A DNA stretch of 64,000 bases from Streptomyces sp. GESEQ-35 (GCF_017948485.1 NZ_JAFFSX010000003.1:454281-518280), one strand, 5' to 3'. Shown: positions 22,367-32,498, counted from the stretch's first letter. The notes: generated by a model not told the origin, from the letters alone. Made by a program: numbers and translations.

Positions 22367-23484
22367 GCGCGCTCCACCGTCCCGTCCGACACGGTGTACC
22401 GCGTCCCCGTCAGTACGTGCGGTACGTCGTCGTCCACCGCGGCCGTCACCAGCACCTGCTCACCCGGCGCGACCAGCTCGGCCAGCCGCTCGCGCCGACG
22501 GGTGTCCAGCTCGGCGAACACGTCGTCGAGGATCAGCACCGGCTCGTTCCCCTCGGCCCTGAGCAGGTCGTACGACGCCAGCCGCAGCGCCAGCGCATAG
22601 GACCAGGACTCGCCGTGGGAGGCGTATCCCTTGGCGGGCAACTGACCGAGTTTGAGATTCAAATCGTCTCGATGAGGCCCTACGAGGGTGACGCCCCGCT
22701 CGATCTCCTGCTTGCGGGCATCGGCGAGCGCGGCCATCAGCTGCGTGTAGAGGTCCTCGCGCGTGTGCGCCTCACCCGGTGCGGACGGCTTGTACTCCAG
22801 GGCGACCGGGCCGCCGCCGGGGGCCAGTTGCTCGTACGCCTTGTCGGCCAGCGGCTGGATCGCGGCTACCAGGTCCAGGCGCTGGGCGAGCAACTCGGCG
22901 CCTACACGCGCGAGGTGCTGGTCCCAGACGTCGAGGGTGGACAGGTCCATCGAGCGACCGCCGTGCCGTCGGGCCAACGCGGCCGATTTCAGCAGGGTGT
23001 TGCGCTGCTTGAGGACCCGTTCGTAGTCCGAGCGCACACCCGCCATACGCGGGGAGCGGGCGGTGATCAGCTCGTCCAGGAAACGGCGCCGCTCCCCGGG
23101 GTCGCCCTTGACCAGCGCGAGATCCTCCGGCGCGAACAGCACAGTCCGTACGATGCCCAGCACATCACGGGGTCTGACCTGCGAGGACCTATTGATGCGG
23201 GCACGGTTCGACTTGCCGGGGTTCAGCTCGAGCTCGACCAGCTGCTGCCGCTCACCCTGCTTGACCTGCGCCCGGATGACCGCACGGTCGGCGCCCATAC
23301 GGACGAGGGGGGAGTCAGAGGCGACGCGATGGCTGCCGAGAGTGGCGAGGTAGCCGACCGCTTCGACGAGGTTCGTCTTGCCCTGCCCGTTGGGGCCCAC
23401 GAAGGCCGTGACACCCGGGTCGAGCGGAACTTCGACCCGGGCGTACGAGCGGAAGTCGGCCAGCGACAGATGCGTGACGTGCAT
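22363..23484 (-). CDS. recF: DNA replication/repair protein RecF
   Basis: RecF (373 aa) is an SMC-like ATPase that helps RecOR load RecA at gaps. Motifs are [15 protein letters not shown] (Walker A), the signature segment [10 protein letters not shown] and [11 protein letters not shown] (Walker B). Length is typical. It starts at ATG 23484, 39 bases below gnd, and overlaps dciA. Confidence 0.97.
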   Translation of the reverse strand: MHVTHLSLADFRSYARVEVPLDPGVTAFVGPNGQGKTNLVEAVGYLATLGSHRVASDSPLVRMGADRAVIRAQVKQGERQQLVELELNPGKSNRARINRSSQVRPRDVLGIVRTVLFAPEDLALVKGDPGERRRFLDELITARSPRMAGVRSDYERVLKQRNTLLKSAALARRHGGRSMDLSTLDVWDQHLARVGAELLAQRLDLVAAIQPLADKAYEQLAPGGGPVALEYKPSAPGEAHTREDLYTQLMAALADARKQEIERGVTLVGPHRDDLNLKLGQLPAKGYASHGESWSYALALRLASYDLLRAEGNEPVLILDDVFAELDTRRRERLAELVAPGEQVLVTAAVDDDVPHVLTGTRYTVSDGTVERA

Positions 23485-23523
23485 GGTCGTTCGCCGACCT
23501 CCCCCAGTGTCCTGTGGTGCTGG

Positions 23524-24399
23524 TTACTTCTTCTCGACCGCGTGACCGCCGAACTGGTTCCGCAGCGCCGCGATCATCTTCATCTGCGGAGAGTCATCCT
23601 GGCGCGAGGCGAACCGCGCGAACAGGGACGCCGTGATCGCGGGCAACGGCACGGCGTTGTCGATGGCGGCTTCCACAGTCCAGCGGCCTTCGCCGGAGTC
23701 CTGTGCATAACCGCGCAGCTGCTGAAGGTGCTCGTCCTCGTCGAGGGCGTTCACCGCGAGGTCGAGCAGCCAGGAGCGGATGACCGTCCCCTCCTGCCAG
23801 GAACGGAACACCTCCCGGACGTCGGTCACGGAGTCGACCTTCTCCAGGAGCTCCCAGCCCTCGGCATAGGCCTGCATCATCGCGTACTCGATGCCGTTGT
23901 GGACCATCTTCGCGAAGTGGCCCGCGCCGACCTTGCCGGCGTGCACCGCGCCGAGATCGCCCTTGGGCTTGAGGGCGTCGAAGACCGGCAGCACCTTGGC
24001 GACGTTCTCCGCGTCGCCGCCGTACATCAGCGCGTAGCCGTTCTCCAGGCCCCAGACGCCGCCGGAGACACCGCAGTCGACGAAACCTATGCCTTTGGCG
24101 GCCAGCTCCTCGGCGTGCTTCTCGTCGTCCGTCCAGCGCGAGTTGCCGCCGTCCACGACGACATCACCGGGCTCCAGCAGCTCGGCCAGTTCGTCGAGGG
24201 TCGACTGGGTGGGGGCACCGGCCGGGACCATCACCCATACGACGCGCGGACCGCTGAGCTTGCCCACAAGCTCTTCCAGGCTGTGGACATCGGCGAGGTC
24301 CGGGTTGCGGTCGTATCCGACGACGGTGTGGCCTGCGCGGCGGATCCGCTCGCGCATGTTGCCGCCCATCTTGCCGAGGCCGACGAGACCGAGATCCAT
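23524..24399 (-). CDS. gnd: 6-phosphogluconate dehydrogenase, short (NAD-type) form
   Basis: This 291-aa enzyme oxidatively decarboxylates 6-phosphogluconate to ribulose 5-phosphate. Rossmann motif GLVGLGKMGGNM, the 6PGDH signature VDGGNSRWTDDEKH and the catalytic lysine region GKVGAGHFAKMVHNGIEYAMMQ are present. The length fits the short GntZ/YqeC-type rather than the 470-aa classical form. Its insertion between dnaN and recF is conserved in Streptomyces, so it probably shares the dnaN-recF transcript. Confidence 0.95.
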   Translation of the reverse strand: MDLGLVGLGKMGGNMRERIRRAGHTVVGYDRNPDLADVHSLEELVGKLSGPRVVWVMVPAGAPTQSTLDELAELLEPGDVVVDGGNSRWTDDEKHAEELAAKGIGFVDCGVSGGVWGLENGYALMYGGDAENVAKVLPVFDALKPKGDLGAVHAGKVGAGHFAKMVHNGIEYAMMQAYAEGWELLEKVDSVTDVREVFRSWQEGTVIRSWLLDLAVNALDEDEHLQQLRGYAQDSGEGRWTVEAAIDNAVPLPAITASLFARFASRQDDSPQMKMIAALRNQFGGHAVEKK

Positions 24400-24542
24400 C
24401 AGTTGTTCCTTAGGTTGCTGTGTGGCGTGTGAGGCACCTTCGTACCCACGTCCGAGCCTAAACCCGGACGCTCACGCACACCTGTGGGCATACGCGCTCA
24501 TACGTACACCCCGACCTGCGGCTTCGACGGACGGGCGAGCCC

Positions 24543-24579
24543 GGTTGTCCACTCGGAGCTCACACCCTGTGGACAACCG
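24543..24579. other. Inverted pair of DnaA boxes downstream of dnaN
   Basis: TTGTCCACT (24545-24553) and, on the other strand, a perfect TTGTCCACA (24568-24576) form the arms of an inverted repeat (GGTTGTCCAC ... GTGGACAACC). It lies 18 bases after the dnaN stop. It could act both as DnaA-binding site and as a hairpin at the end of dnaN. Confidence 0.7.
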
Positions 24580-24596
24580 ACCGCGGCGTCGGCCGC

Positions 24597-25727
24597 TCAG
24601 CCACTCAGACGCACAGGCATGATCAGGTACTTGTAGGCCTCGTCCGCCTCGGCGTCCAGCGCCGGCTTGCCACTGAGCAGCGCGGGCTTGGTGGACGTCG
24701 TGAACGACAGCTGGGCCACCGGGGAGTCGATGGCGCTGAGGCCGTCCAGCAGGAACGTCGGGTTGAAGGCGATGGACACGTCGTCGCCCTCCAGCTGGGC
24801 GTCCACCCGTTCCACAGCCTGTGCGTCGTCGCTGGAACCGGCCTCCAGGATGAGCACACCCTGCTCGAAGCTGAGCCGCACCGGAGTGTTGCGCTCGGCG
24901 ACCAGGGCCACGCGCTTGACGGCCTCCACGAAGGGGGCGGTCTCGATCACGGCGATGGAGTTGAACTCCGTCGGGAACAGCGAGCGGTACTTCGGGAGGT
25001 CGCCCTCCAGCAGACGGGTCGTCGTACGCCGGCCGGCACCCTCGAAGCCGATCAGGCCCTCGCCCGCACCCGAACCGGACAGCGCCAGGATCACGCTGTC
25101 GCCGCTGGTGAGCGCCTTGGCGGTGTCCAGGAGCGTCTTGGCAGGCACCAGGGCGACCGCGGACGCCTCGGGGTTCTCCGGCTTCCACAGGAACTCGCGG
25201 ACCGCGAAGCGGTAGCGGTCGGTGGAGGCCAGGGTGACCCGGTCGCCCTCGATCTCGATACGCACACCGGTGAGGACGGGCAGCGTGTCGTCACGGCCTG
25301 CGGCGATGGCGACCTGGGAGGCGGCCGAGGCGAAGACCTCGCCGGGGACGGTGCCGGTCGCCGTCGGCATCTGCGGCAGCGCCGGGTACTCCTCCACAGG
25401 CAGTGTGTGGAGTGTGAACCGCGAGGAGCCGCAGACCACCGTCGCCCGTACACCGTCTGTGGAAATCTCCACCGGGCGGTTGGGCAGTGCGCGGCAGATG
25501 TCGGCGAGCAGCCGGCCCGATACGAGGACCGTGCCCTCCTCCTCGACCTCGGCGTCCACGGACACCCGCGCGGAGACCTCGTAGTCGAAGCTGGACAGGC
25601 TCAGCTGGCCTTCCTCGGCCTTCAGCAGAAGGCCGGCGAGGACAGGCGCCGGCGGACGGGCCGGGAGGCTGCGCGCCGCCCAGGCCACTGCCTCCGCGAG
25701 TACGTCGCGTTCCACCCGGATCTTCAC
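24597..25727 (-). CDS. dnaN: DNA polymerase III beta sliding clamp
   Basis: DnaN (376 aa) is the ring that tethers polymerase III and many repair factors to DNA. The N-terminus KIRVERDVLAEAVAWAARSLP and C-terminus YKYLIMPVRLSG are typical; three clamp domains of about 120 residues fill the length. Start GTG 25727 has AGGAGGCGGCAACA upstream; the open frame up to 25844 lies in the oriC-proximal leader and is not conserved. It is the first gene on the dnaN side of oriC. Confidence 0.98.
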   Translation of the reverse strand: MKIRVERDVLAEAVAWAARSLPARPPAPVLAGLLLKAEEGQLSLSSFDYEVSARVSVDAEVEEEGTVLVSGRLLADICRALPNRPVEISTDGVRATVVCGSSRFTLHTLPVEEYPALPQMPTATGTVPGEVFASAASQVAIAAGRDDTLPVLTGVRIEIEGDRVTLASTDRYRFAVREFLWKPENPEASAVALVPAKTLLDTAKALTSGDSVILALSGSGAGEGLIGFEGAGRRTTTRLLEGDLPKYRSLFPTEFNSIAVIETAPFVEAVKRVALVAERNTPVRLSFEQGVLILEAGSSDDAQAVERVDAQLEGDDVSIAFNPTFLLDGLSAIDSPVAQLSFTTSTKPALLSGKPALDAEADEAYKYLIMPVRLSG

Positions 25728-26586
25728 TGTTGCCGCCTCCTGCTGTTGCCGGCGCTTCTCGGCCTGCCTGGCTTCGTCGTCTGTCTCGGTGTGTTCGGCC
25801 CCTGTGAGGGGAAGGACACCGGGGAACAGTCTGACGCACGGCACTGACAGTAGGTGCCTCTCGGGGTCAAGTCGTGACGAGGGGCAGTCGGACGCCGAAG
25901 AGCGAGTTGTGCACAGGACCCCCTTCTAAACGAATTCCTAGCTCTCTCTAGTTGGGAGTAGTAGTAGGGCCTGTGGATACGGTGGATAACCCTGTTTTCC
26001 CAGGTCAGCAGGGAGATTTTGTCCACGGGCCCTGTGGGCGACGACGGTGGACAACTAGGCGAATCTGTGGAGAACGGAAAGTTCTGCACACCCCGTGCAC
26101 AGCCTGAGGTGACTTCTCCCCAGGGCCGTCCCCAGCTTTACCCACCTTTCCCACAGCCCAACCCGGCACCTTGATGTGACGGCTTTCACTCGACCCGGTG
26201 AGTAGGCGCGTCGCGTTGCCGAACAGTGGACAGCGGTGTGGAGAACCTGGCAATCACTGGGGACAACCTGCCCCAGCCTGTGGGTTGCCGGTGGACAACT
26301 TCGTGCACACCCTGTGGATCCTCTCGCTGTCCACAGTCTGTGGAGATCGTTCGTCCACGAATCCACAGGCACCTGACCTGGCTTGATGCTCTGTCAACAG
26401 AGTGGGCTGTGGACAGGATCTGGACAACTTCCCAGTCCCCAGGGTGTGGACGGCAGAAAGTCACCGAATCTGTGGAGAGTGGCCGTAACGCGGCCCGTAT
26501 TCGAACACCGGGTTGCCGCGGCACGAAGAAGGGCGCCCTCCGGATCTCCTCCGGAGGGCGCCCTCGTCGTCGTAACTCTGTGGCTG
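25728..26586. other. oriC: Chromosomal replication origin oriC
   Basis: The 859-base gap between dnaN and dnaA holds about 18 DnaA-box-like 9-mers between 25907 and 26479. Examples are TTGTGCACA (25907), TGTGGATAC (25972), TTGTCCACG (26019), GGTGGACAA (26046, 26290), TGTGGAGAA (26066, 26237), CTGTCCACA (26327), TGTGGACAG (26408) and TCTGGACAA (26419). Most lie in the TGTGGA orientation. The gene order and box type match the mapped oriC of S. coelicolor/S. lividans. A locally AT-richer stretch is at 25921-25960. Confidence 0.95.
26531..26563 (-). terminator. Terminator of dnaA
   Basis: Perfect 14-bp arms (26531-26544 and 26550-26563) lie 24 bases below the dnaA stop, protecting oriC from read-through. 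Confidence 0.85.
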
Positions 26587-28497
26587 TCAGCCGTTCTTGA
26601 TGCGGTTCGTCAGCTCGGTCACCTGGTTGTAGATGGAGCGTCGCTCGGCCATCAGATTGCGGATCTTGCGGTCGGCGTGCATCACCGTCGTATGGTCGCG
26701 GCCGCCGAACAGCGCGCCGATCTTCGGCAGCGACAGGTCCGTGAGCTCGCGGCACAGGTACATGGCGATCTGGCGTGCCGTGACGAGCTGGCGGCCGCGA
26801 GAGCTGCCGCACAGGTCCTCGACCGTGAGGCCGAAGTAGTCGGCGGTCGCGCTCATGATGGCCGTCGAGGTGATCTCCGGCGTCGAGTCGTCGCCACCCG
26901 GGATGAGGTCCTTGAGGACGATCTCCGTCAGGCCCAGGTCCACCGGCTGCCGGTTGAGCGACGCGAACGCCGTCACCCGGATCAGCGCGCCCTCCAGCTC
27001 GCGGATGTTGCGCGAGATCCGGGAGGCGATGAACTCCAGTACTTCGGGCGGGGCGTTGAGCTGCTCCTGCACCGCCTTCTTACGAAGGATGGCGATACGG
27101 GTCTCCAGCTCGGGCGGCTGGACGTCGGTGATCAGACCCCACTCGAAACGGTTCCGCAGCCGGTCCTCCAGCGTGACCAGCTGCTTCGGCGGCCGGTCGC
27201 TGGAGAGCACGATCTGCTTGTTGGCGTTGTGGAGGGTGTTGAAGGTGTGGAAGAACTCCTCCTGCGTCGACTCCTTGTCCGCCAGGAACTGGATGTCGTC
27301 GACGAGCAGGATGTCCATCTCCCGGTACCGCTTGCGGAAGCTGTCGCCCTTGCCGTCGCGGATGGAGTTGATGAACTCGTTGGTGAACTCCTCCGAGCTC
27401 ACGTAGCGCACGCGCGTGCCCGGGTAGAGGCTCCGCGCGTAGTGCCCGATCGCGTGCAGCAGGTGCGTCTTGCCGAGCCCGGACTCCCCATAGATGAAGA
27501 GGGGGTTGTACGCCTTCGCCGGTGCTTCGGCGACGGCCACCGCGGCCGCGTGTGCGAAGCGGTTGGAGGCGCCGATGACGAACGTGTCGAAGAGGTACTT
27601 CGGATTCAGGCGCGCGGTCGGTTCGCCGGGACCGGTCGCCGGCGCGGGCTGCGCGGCCAGCGGACCGGGAGCGCCGGTGGTGGGAAGGGTGGGGCCTACC
27701 GGTCCGCCGCGATGCACATGACCGGAGGCGGACGGCGGCTCGGGCCGTTCCCGGCGGGGGTCACGCTGGTTGTATTCGGAGCGGGACTGCTCGTACTCGG
27801 AGCGCTGTGTGTCGTAGGACGGGCGCTCCATTGACTGCGGACGGTAGTCCTGGGACGGCGGGGGGTACGAGTCCTGGGATCCGTACGAGTCCTGAGAGCC
27901 GTAGGAATCCTGGGATCCGTACGAGTCCTGCGACGGTGACGCGTACGGGTCGCGTTCCGGGAAGCCGAGCCGCTGCTGCTGCCAGCCGTAGTCGTCCTGG
28001 GAGCCGCGCGGCCAGGCGCCGGGCTCGGGGCGCTGGTATTCCGAGGGGTACGCGGGACGGGCTGTCGGGAGCTGATCCGCGCGGGGCGGGGGCAGTTGGT
28101 CGCTCGGGGTGCCGGGGCGGTCGTCGGCGCGGTGGCGGCCGTAGCCCTCGTATTGGGAGGGGGGTTCCGGCTCGTCGTACCGAGGGCGCGTGGGTGGTGC
28201 CGGCGGGGTCGGGGGCTCGCCGGCGGAGTCGTCGACGGTGATCGCGATGCGGATCGGGCGGCCGCACTCGCGGCTCAGTGTCTCGCTGACGATGGGCGCG
28301 AGACGGCCTTCCAGTACGCCCTTCGCGAATTCGTTCGGTACGGCGAGCAGGGCGGTGTCCGCGACCAGTGCGAGCGGCTGGCAGCGGCGGATCCAGCGCT
28401 CGTCCTTCGCCTCGACTCCCTGTCCGCGGCCCTCGCCGAGGAGCTGCTCGAGTACTCGTGGCCACACTGCGGCAAGATCGGCAGGCACATCAGCCAC
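26587..28497 (-). CDS. dnaA: Chromosomal replication initiator DnaA
   Basis: DnaA (636 aa) binds DnaA boxes and melts oriC in its ATP form. Domain I is at the N-terminus ([19 protein letters not shown]). A very long, acidic/Pro/Ser/Tyr-rich domain II with [12 protein letters not shown] repeats follows, as known for Streptomyces. Domain III has Walker [12 protein letters not shown], Walker [11 protein letters not shown] and an arginine-finger region. Domain IV ends with the DNA-binding signature [14 protein letters not shown]. Start GTG 28497 gives the family N-terminus; the extra open frame to 28590 is not conserved. Two DnaA boxes upstream suggest autoregulation. Confidence 0.97.
   Translation of the reverse strand: MADVPADLAAVWPRVLEQLLGEGRGQGVEAKDERWIRRCQPLALVADTALLAVPNEFAKGVLEGRLAPIVSETLSRECGRPIRIAITVDDSAGEPPTPPAPPTRPRYDEPEPPSQYEGYGRHRADDRPGTPSDQLPPPRADQLPTARPAYPSEYQRPEPGAWPRGSQDDYGWQQQRLGFPERDPYASPSQDSYGSQDSYGSQDSYGSQDSYPPPSQDYRPQSMERPSYDTQRSEYEQSRSEYNQRDPRRERPEPPSASGHVHRGGPVGPTLPTTGAPGPLAAQPAPATGPGEPTARLNPKYLFDTFVIGASNRFAHAAAVAVAEAPAKAYNPLFIYGESGLGKTHLLHAIGHYARSLYPGTRVRYVSSEEFTNEFINSIRDGKGDSFRKRYREMDILLVDDIQFLADKESTQEEFFHTFNTLHNANKQIVLSSDRPPKQLVTLEDRLRNRFEWGLITDVQPPELETRIAILRKKAVQEQLNAPPEVLEFIASRISRNIRELEGALIRVTAFASLNRQPVDLGLTEIVLKDLIPGGDDSTPEITSTAIMSATADYFGLTVEDLCGSSRGRQLVTARQIAMYLCRELTDLSLPKIGALFGGRDHTTVMHADRKIRNLMAERRSIYNQVTELTNRIKNG
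27860..27940 (-). repeat. Tandem repeats in dnaA domain II
   Basis: Imperfect 15/30-bp units of the type CCGTACGAGTCCTGGGAT recur four times and encode Ser-Gln-Asp-Ser-Tyr-Gly repeats in the linker domain. Length variation between strains is likely. Confidence 0.7.
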
Positions 28498-28622
28498 AGG
28501 GCACGCTCTCTCGTGGGTCCCACGAACGTGTGGTTGTGGGACGGCTTGGGATTCAAATCGGGTGGGACGGGCGAATGGGAGTCCAGCCACGGTAGTCAGG
28601 GCGACGGGTGCGGTTCAAGTTG

Positions 28623-28643
28623 TTGTCCCCAGGCTGTGGATAG
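28623..28643. promoter_or_regulatory. Two DnaA boxes in the dnaA promoter gap
   Basis: TTGTCCCCA (28623-28631) and TGTGGATAG (28635-28643, minus-strand box CTATCCACA) lie about 130 bases above the dnaA start. Autoregulation of Streptomyces dnaA by DnaA bound to two promoter boxes is described. Confidence 0.65.
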
Positions 28644-28664
28644 TGTCTCCTGAGGGCTGTTGGT

Positions 28665-28694
28665 TTGACCGGATGGCGTAGCCCCGCGTACCGT
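28665..28694 (+). promoter_or_regulatory. Candidate rpmH promoter
   Basis: TTGACC (28665-28670), an 18-base spacer and TACCGT (28689-28694) make a housekeeping-type promoter reading towards rpmH, about 170 bases upstream of its start. Apart from this and the DnaA boxes the 365-base dnaA-rpmH gap holds no gene. Confidence 0.5.
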
Positions 28695-28862
28695 GACCAG
28701 GTCGAGTTGTCGATGGCTGCTGCCGCCTGCCTCCGATGGGCACAGATCGCGTCAAGGTGATCGGGAAGCGGTGCACTCGGGCGTTAACGCGAGCTACTCG
28801 TGGGCGCACGGTGACAGCCAGGACGGCACCCGCCACTACCGATTGATTTCTGGAGCCCCCGA

Positions 28863-29000
28863 GTGAGCAAGCGCACCTTCCAGCCGAACAACCGTCGTCG
28901 CGCGAAGACCCACGGCTTCCGCCTGCGGATGCGTACCCGTGCCGGTCGCGCGATTCTCGCCAACCGCCGTAGCAAGGGTCGCGCCAGCCTGTCCGCCTGA
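28863..29000 (+). CDS. rpmH: 50S ribosomal protein L34
   Basis: The 45-aa product begins (GTG) [25 protein letters not shown] and ends GRASLSA, a complete L34. GGAG lies 8 bases upstream of the GTG start. It is the first gene of the rpmH-rnpA-yidD-yidC-jag-rsmG cluster and too short for most gene finders' default cut-offs. Confidence 0.98.
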   Translation: MSKRTFQPNNRRRAKTHGFRLRMRTRAGRAILANRRSKGRASLSA

Positions 29001-29021
29001 TTCTGATCAGGTCATGACGTC

Positions 29022-29393
29022 GTGCTGCCTACCGAGCATCGGCTGAGGCGGCGCGAAGACTTCGCGACCGCTGTACGGCGAGGACGCAGGGCCGGCCGCC
29101 CGACTCTTGTCGTCCACCTTCGTAGCGGTGCCACGGACCCGCACGCGCCTGGGGAGAGCGCTCCCCCGACGCGTGCGGGTTTCGTCGTGAGCAAGGCGGT
29201 GGGCGGTGCGGTCGTACGGAACAAGGTGAAGCGCAGACTCCGGCATCTGATGCGGGAGCGAGTCGCCCTGTTGCCCCCCGGTAGCCTGGTAGTCGTACGA
29301 GCGTTGCCCGGCGCGGGCGACGCCGACCATGGACAACTGGCCCAAGACCTGGATGCCGCTCTGGAGCGGCTGCTGGGAGGGGGCGCACGATGA
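29022..29393 (+). CDS. rnpA: Ribonuclease P protein component
   Basis: The 123-aa basic protein helps RNase P RNA remove 5' leaders from pre-tRNAs. The family signature is visible: [17 protein letters not shown] near the start and [22 protein letters not shown] in the RNR motif. It starts at GTG 29022, 21 bases after rpmH, and overlaps yidD by ATGA. Confidence 0.96.
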   Translation: MLPTEHRLRRREDFATAVRRGRRAGRPTLVVHLRSGATDPHAPGESAPPTRAGFVVSKAVGGAVVRNKVKRRLRHLMRERVALLPPGSLVVVRALPGAGDADHGQLAQDLDAALERLLGGGAR

Positions 29394-29743
29394 AGTACCC
29401 GCTACTGGCTCTGATCAAGCTCTATCAGTGGACGATCAGTCCGCTGCTCGGGCCGGTCTGCAAGTACTACCCGTCGTGCTCCCACTACGGCTATACGGCC
29501 ATCGACCGGCACGGTGCCATCAAGGGAACGGCACTCACCGCCTGGCGCATCCTGCGGTGCAATCCGTGGTCGCTCGGTGGTGTGGACCATGTCCCGCCGC
29601 GCAAGCGCCCGCGGTGGCACGAAATGCTGCGTGACGCCTGGCGTGCACGCAAGGGCGGGCACTCCGCCGCCGAAACGGCCACAGAGGGACAGAGTCCTTC
29701 GAGCCCGGCCGCAGAGACCCCGTCCCATGCCCAAGGAGCATGA
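29390..29743 (+). CDS. yidD: Membrane protein insertion efficiency factor YidD
   Basis: YidD (117 aa) assists YidC-dependent membrane insertion. Conserved stretches are [27 protein letters not shown] and [29 protein letters not shown], including the conserved Cys triad. The C-terminus is extended and Ser/Ala/Pro-rich. The start ATG overlaps the rnpA stop. yidC follows after 3 bases. Confidence 0.95.
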   Translation: MKYPLLALIKLYQWTISPLLGPVCKYYPSCSHYGYTAIDRHGAIKGTALTAWRILRCNPWSLGGVDHVPPRKRPRWHEMLRDAWRARKGGHSAAETATEGQSPSSPAAETPSHAQGA

Positions 29744-29746
29744 TTA

Positions 29747-31027
29747 GTGGACACGATTGCCAGCCTCTTCAGCTTCATCACGACACCTGTCTCCTGGGTC
29801 ATCGTCCAGTTCCACTCGGTGTACGGCGCCCTCTTCGGCGACGACACCGGGTGGGCCTGGGGCCTGTCCATCGTGTCCCTGGTGATTCTGATCCGTATCT
29901 GCTTGATCCCGCTCTTCGTGAAGCAGATCAAGTCGACCCGGGCGATGCAGACGCTTCAGCCCGAGATGAAGAAGATCCAGGAGCGCTACAAGAACGACAA
30001 ACAGCGTCAGTCCGAAGAGATGATGAAGCTGTACAAGGAGACGGGCACCAACCCGCTCTCCTCGTGCCTTCCCATCCTGGCGCAGTCGCCGTTCTTCTTC
30101 GCCCTGTACCACGTGCTCAACAGCATCGCGACGAACGACACGATCGGCGTGATCAACAAGGGTCTGCTGGAGAGCGCGCAGAAGGCGCATATCTTCGGTG
30201 CCCCCCTCGCCTCGAAGTTCACCGACAGCTCGTCGAAGGTGGAGGCGCTCGGCGCCACGCTGACCGACGTCCGGATCGTCACCGCGATCATGATCGTCAT
30301 GATGTCTGCGTCGCAGTTCTACACGCAGCGCCAGTTGATGACGAAGAACGTCGACACCACGGTGAAGACGCCCTTCATGCAGCAGCAGAAGATGCTGATG
30401 TACATCTTCCCGGTCATGTTCGCCGTCTTCGGCATCAACTTCCCGGTCGGTGTCCTCGTCTACTGGCTGACCACCAACGTGTGGACCATGGGCCAGCAGA
30501 TGTACGTCATCCGCAACAACCCGACCCCGGGTTCCAAGGCCCAGGCCGCGTACCTGGAGCGCCTGACCAAGCACGTCACGCACCAGGGCAAGGCTCGTCG
30601 GCGCAGTGAGCGCAACATCGTCAAGGCCATCGTCGCCAAGGGCCGTGACCGCAACGAGTACGAGCGCAAGTTCATCAACGGCCTGAGCAAGGCCGGCCTC
30701 GTGGCGCAGGCGGACGGTTTCGTCGTGAAGGGCGAGGCCGCGACCGCTGTCGAGACCGAGGACGGTGCGCCGACGACCGGCACCCCCAAGCGCCAGCAGC
30801 CCAAGCGGCAGAGCAAGGCTCAGCGGCAGTCCGGCAGCCCCAAGGCGGCCGGTGAGTCCTCCGAGCCGAAGACGTCGCTGAGCAAGTCCGACGAGCCCGA
30901 GGACGCCAAGCCTGCCGCAAAGAAGACCGAGCAGAAGCCCGGCTCCGGTAGTTCCGGTGGCCGCAGCAAGGCTCAGTCCGGGCAGCGCAAGGGCCCGCAG
31001 CGGCCCAAGTCCCCGTCCAAGAAGTAA
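29747..31027 (+). CDS. yidC: Membrane protein insertase YidC
   Basis: YidC/Oxa1 (426 aa) inserts and folds inner-membrane proteins, alone or with Sec. It has an N-terminal helix, then [25 protein letters not shown] with the conserved intramembrane Arg, a cytosolic hairpin ([31 protein letters not shown]), and three further helices including [26 protein letters not shown]. The C-terminal 120 residues are a Lys/Ser/Gln-rich cytosolic tail. Start is GTG 29747. Confidence 0.97.
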   Translation: MDTIASLFSFITTPVSWVIVQFHSVYGALFGDDTGWAWGLSIVSLVILIRICLIPLFVKQIKSTRAMQTLQPEMKKIQERYKNDKQRQSEEMMKLYKETGTNPLSSCLPILAQSPFFFALYHVLNSIATNDTIGVINKGLLESAQKAHIFGAPLASKFTDSSSKVEALGATLTDVRIVTAIMIVMMSASQFYTQRQLMTKNVDTTVKTPFMQQQKMLMYIFPVMFAVFGINFPVGVLVYWLTTNVWTMGQQMYVIRNNPTPGSKAQAAYLERLTKHVTHQGKARRRSERNIVKAIVAKGRDRNEYERKFINGLSKAGLVAQADGFVVKGEAATAVETEDGAPTTGTPKRQQPKRQSKAQRQSGSPKAAGESSEPKTSLSKSDEPEDAKPAAKKTEQKPGSGSSGGRSKAQSGQRKGPQRPKSPSKK

Positions 31028-31042
31028 GAAGGAGTCCATCCC

Positions 31043-31561
31043 GTGACGGAAGGCACCACCTCCGCTGCTGCCGAGGGTGCAGACACAGACACCCTGTCCC
31101 GCCTGGAGCAGGAGGGCGAGATCGCTGCGGACTACCTCGAGGGTCTGCTGGACATCGCCGATCTCGATGGCGACATCGACATGGATGTCGAGGCGGACCG
31201 CGCCGCTGTGTCGATCATCAGCGACTCGAGCGGCCGTGACCTGCAGAAGTTGGTCGGCCGTGACGGTGAGGTACTGGAGGCGCTCCAGGAGCTCACGCGC
31301 CTGGCCGTGCACCGGGAGACCGGGGATCGCAGCCGTCTGATGCTGGACATCGCCGGCTACCGGGCCAAGAAGCGCACGGAGCTTTCCGAGCTGGGCGCGA
31401 AGGCCGCCGCCGAGGTCAGGAGCAGCGGTGAGCCCGTAAAGCTGAATCCGATGACTCCATTCGAGCGCAAGGTCGTGCACGACGCGGTCAAGTCCGCGGG
31501 TCTGCGCAGTGAGTCCGAGGGCGAGGAGCCGCAGCGCTTCGTCGTTGTACTTCCTGCCTGA
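31043..31561 (+). CDS. jag: Jag/KhpB family RNA-binding protein
   Basis: The 172-aa protein carries a KH domain (ISDSSGRDLQKLVGRDGEVLEALQELTRLAVHRETG) and a C-terminal R3H domain (LNPMTPFERKVVHDAVKSAGLRSESEGEEPQRFVVV). An acidic N-terminus precedes them. KhpB binds small RNAs and mRNAs in other bacteria. It starts at GTG 31043, 15 bases after yidC; spoIIIJ-jag pairing is conserved. Confidence 0.95.
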   Translation: MTEGTTSAAAEGADTDTLSRLEQEGEIAADYLEGLLDIADLDGDIDMDVEADRAAVSIISDSSGRDLQKLVGRDGEVLEALQELTRLAVHRETGDRSRLMLDIAGYRAKKRTELSELGAKAAAEVRSSGEPVKLNPMTPFERKVVHDAVKSAGLRSESEGEEPQRFVVVLPA

Positions 31562-31580
31562 TCGGTCCTTACGGTCCTCC

Positions 31581-31607
31581 GGCCCCGTCTGCCCGGCAGG
31601 CGGGGCC
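31581..31607 (+). terminator. Hairpin between jag and rsmG
   Basis: Arms 31581-31593 and 31595-31607 pair with one mismatch at the base of a tight loop and are followed by AACTTTG. It may partly terminate the yidC-jag transcript. Confidence 0.6.
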
Positions 31608-31688
31608 GAACTTTGTCAGCCTGATAGTTCTGGTGGTTCTCGTGGTCGGCGCTCGGTACGCCGATGCGGTACGGAAGGACGGTCCCCC

Positions 31689-32405
31689 GTGACGGAGGCA
31701 GCGGAGCTTCCCCCCGCGCCCGAGCAGGCGCGTGAGGTGTTCGGCGATCGCTTCGCGGATGCGGTGCGCTATGCCGAGCTGCTCGCTGAGGCGGGCGTTC
31801 AGCGCGGTCTGATCGGCCCGCGTGAGGTGCCCCGCCTGTGGGAGCGGCACCTGCTGAACTGTGCGGTGCTCTCCGAGGTCGTGCCCGAGGGGGTGACTGT
31901 GTGCGACGTCGGCTCGGGTGCCGGCCTGCCCGGCATTCCTCTGGCACTGGTTCGGGAGGACCTGAAGATCACGCTGTTGGAGCCGCTGCTTCGGCGTACC
32001 ACCTTCCTGACCGAGGTCGTCGAGCTTCTGGACCTCGACCATGTGACCGTCGTGCGCGGGCGCGCCGAAGAGGTCATGGGGAAGGTCACCCCCGTGCATG
32101 TCGTGACCGCACGTGCCGTGGCTCCGCTGGACCGACTGGCCGCCTGGGGTATCCCGCTACTGCGCCCGTACGGCGAGATGCTCGCCCTCAAGGGCGATAC
32201 CGCTGAGGAGGAGCTCAAGGCGGCCACTACGGCGCTGAGCAAGCTTGGTGCGGTGGAGACGTCCATCATCCATGTGGGCGAAGGAGTGGTGGATCCGCTG
32301 TCCACGGTCGTACGGGTTGAGGTGGGCGAGAGTCCGGGCGGTGTGCGCTTCGCGGCGAAGCGTGCGAAGGCGGCCAGGACTGGACGTGCGCGGCGGCGCC
32401 GCTGA
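31689..32405 (+). CDS. rsmG: 16S rRNA (guanine527-N7)-methyltransferase
   Basis: RsmG (GidB, 238 aa) methylates G527 of 16S rRNA using SAM; loss gives low-level streptomycin resistance and altered antibiotic production in Streptomyces. The SAM motif VCDVGSGAGLPGIPLAL, LLEPLLRRTTFL and VVRGRAEEV are typical. Start GTG 31689 has GGAAGGACGG upstream. The N-terminus begins TEAAELPPAPEQAREVFGDR. The basic tail GRARRRR is common in actinomycetes. Confidence 0.96.
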   Translation: MTEAAELPPAPEQAREVFGDRFADAVRYAELLAEAGVQRGLIGPREVPRLWERHLLNCAVLSEVVPEGVTVCDVGSGAGLPGIPLALVREDLKITLLEPLLRRTTFLTEVVELLDLDHVTVVRGRAEEVMGKVTPVHVVTARAVAPLDRLAAWGIPLLRPYGEMLALKGDTAEEELKAATTALSKLGAVETSIIHVGEGVVDPLSTVVRVEVGESPGGVRFAAKRAKAARTGRARRRR

Positions 32406-32498
32406 TCCGTCCTGATGACGAGACGTACTCCACACAAGCCGCCAAACCTACCCATGCCGGAGTGTCGCGACAGTTCGGCCGCACCTGGTGTGCATCGT

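Noticed and set aside
22264..24432. A 722-codon plus-strand frame across dciA-recF-gnd
   Set aside because: It spans three well-supported minus-strand genes and has no recognisable domain.
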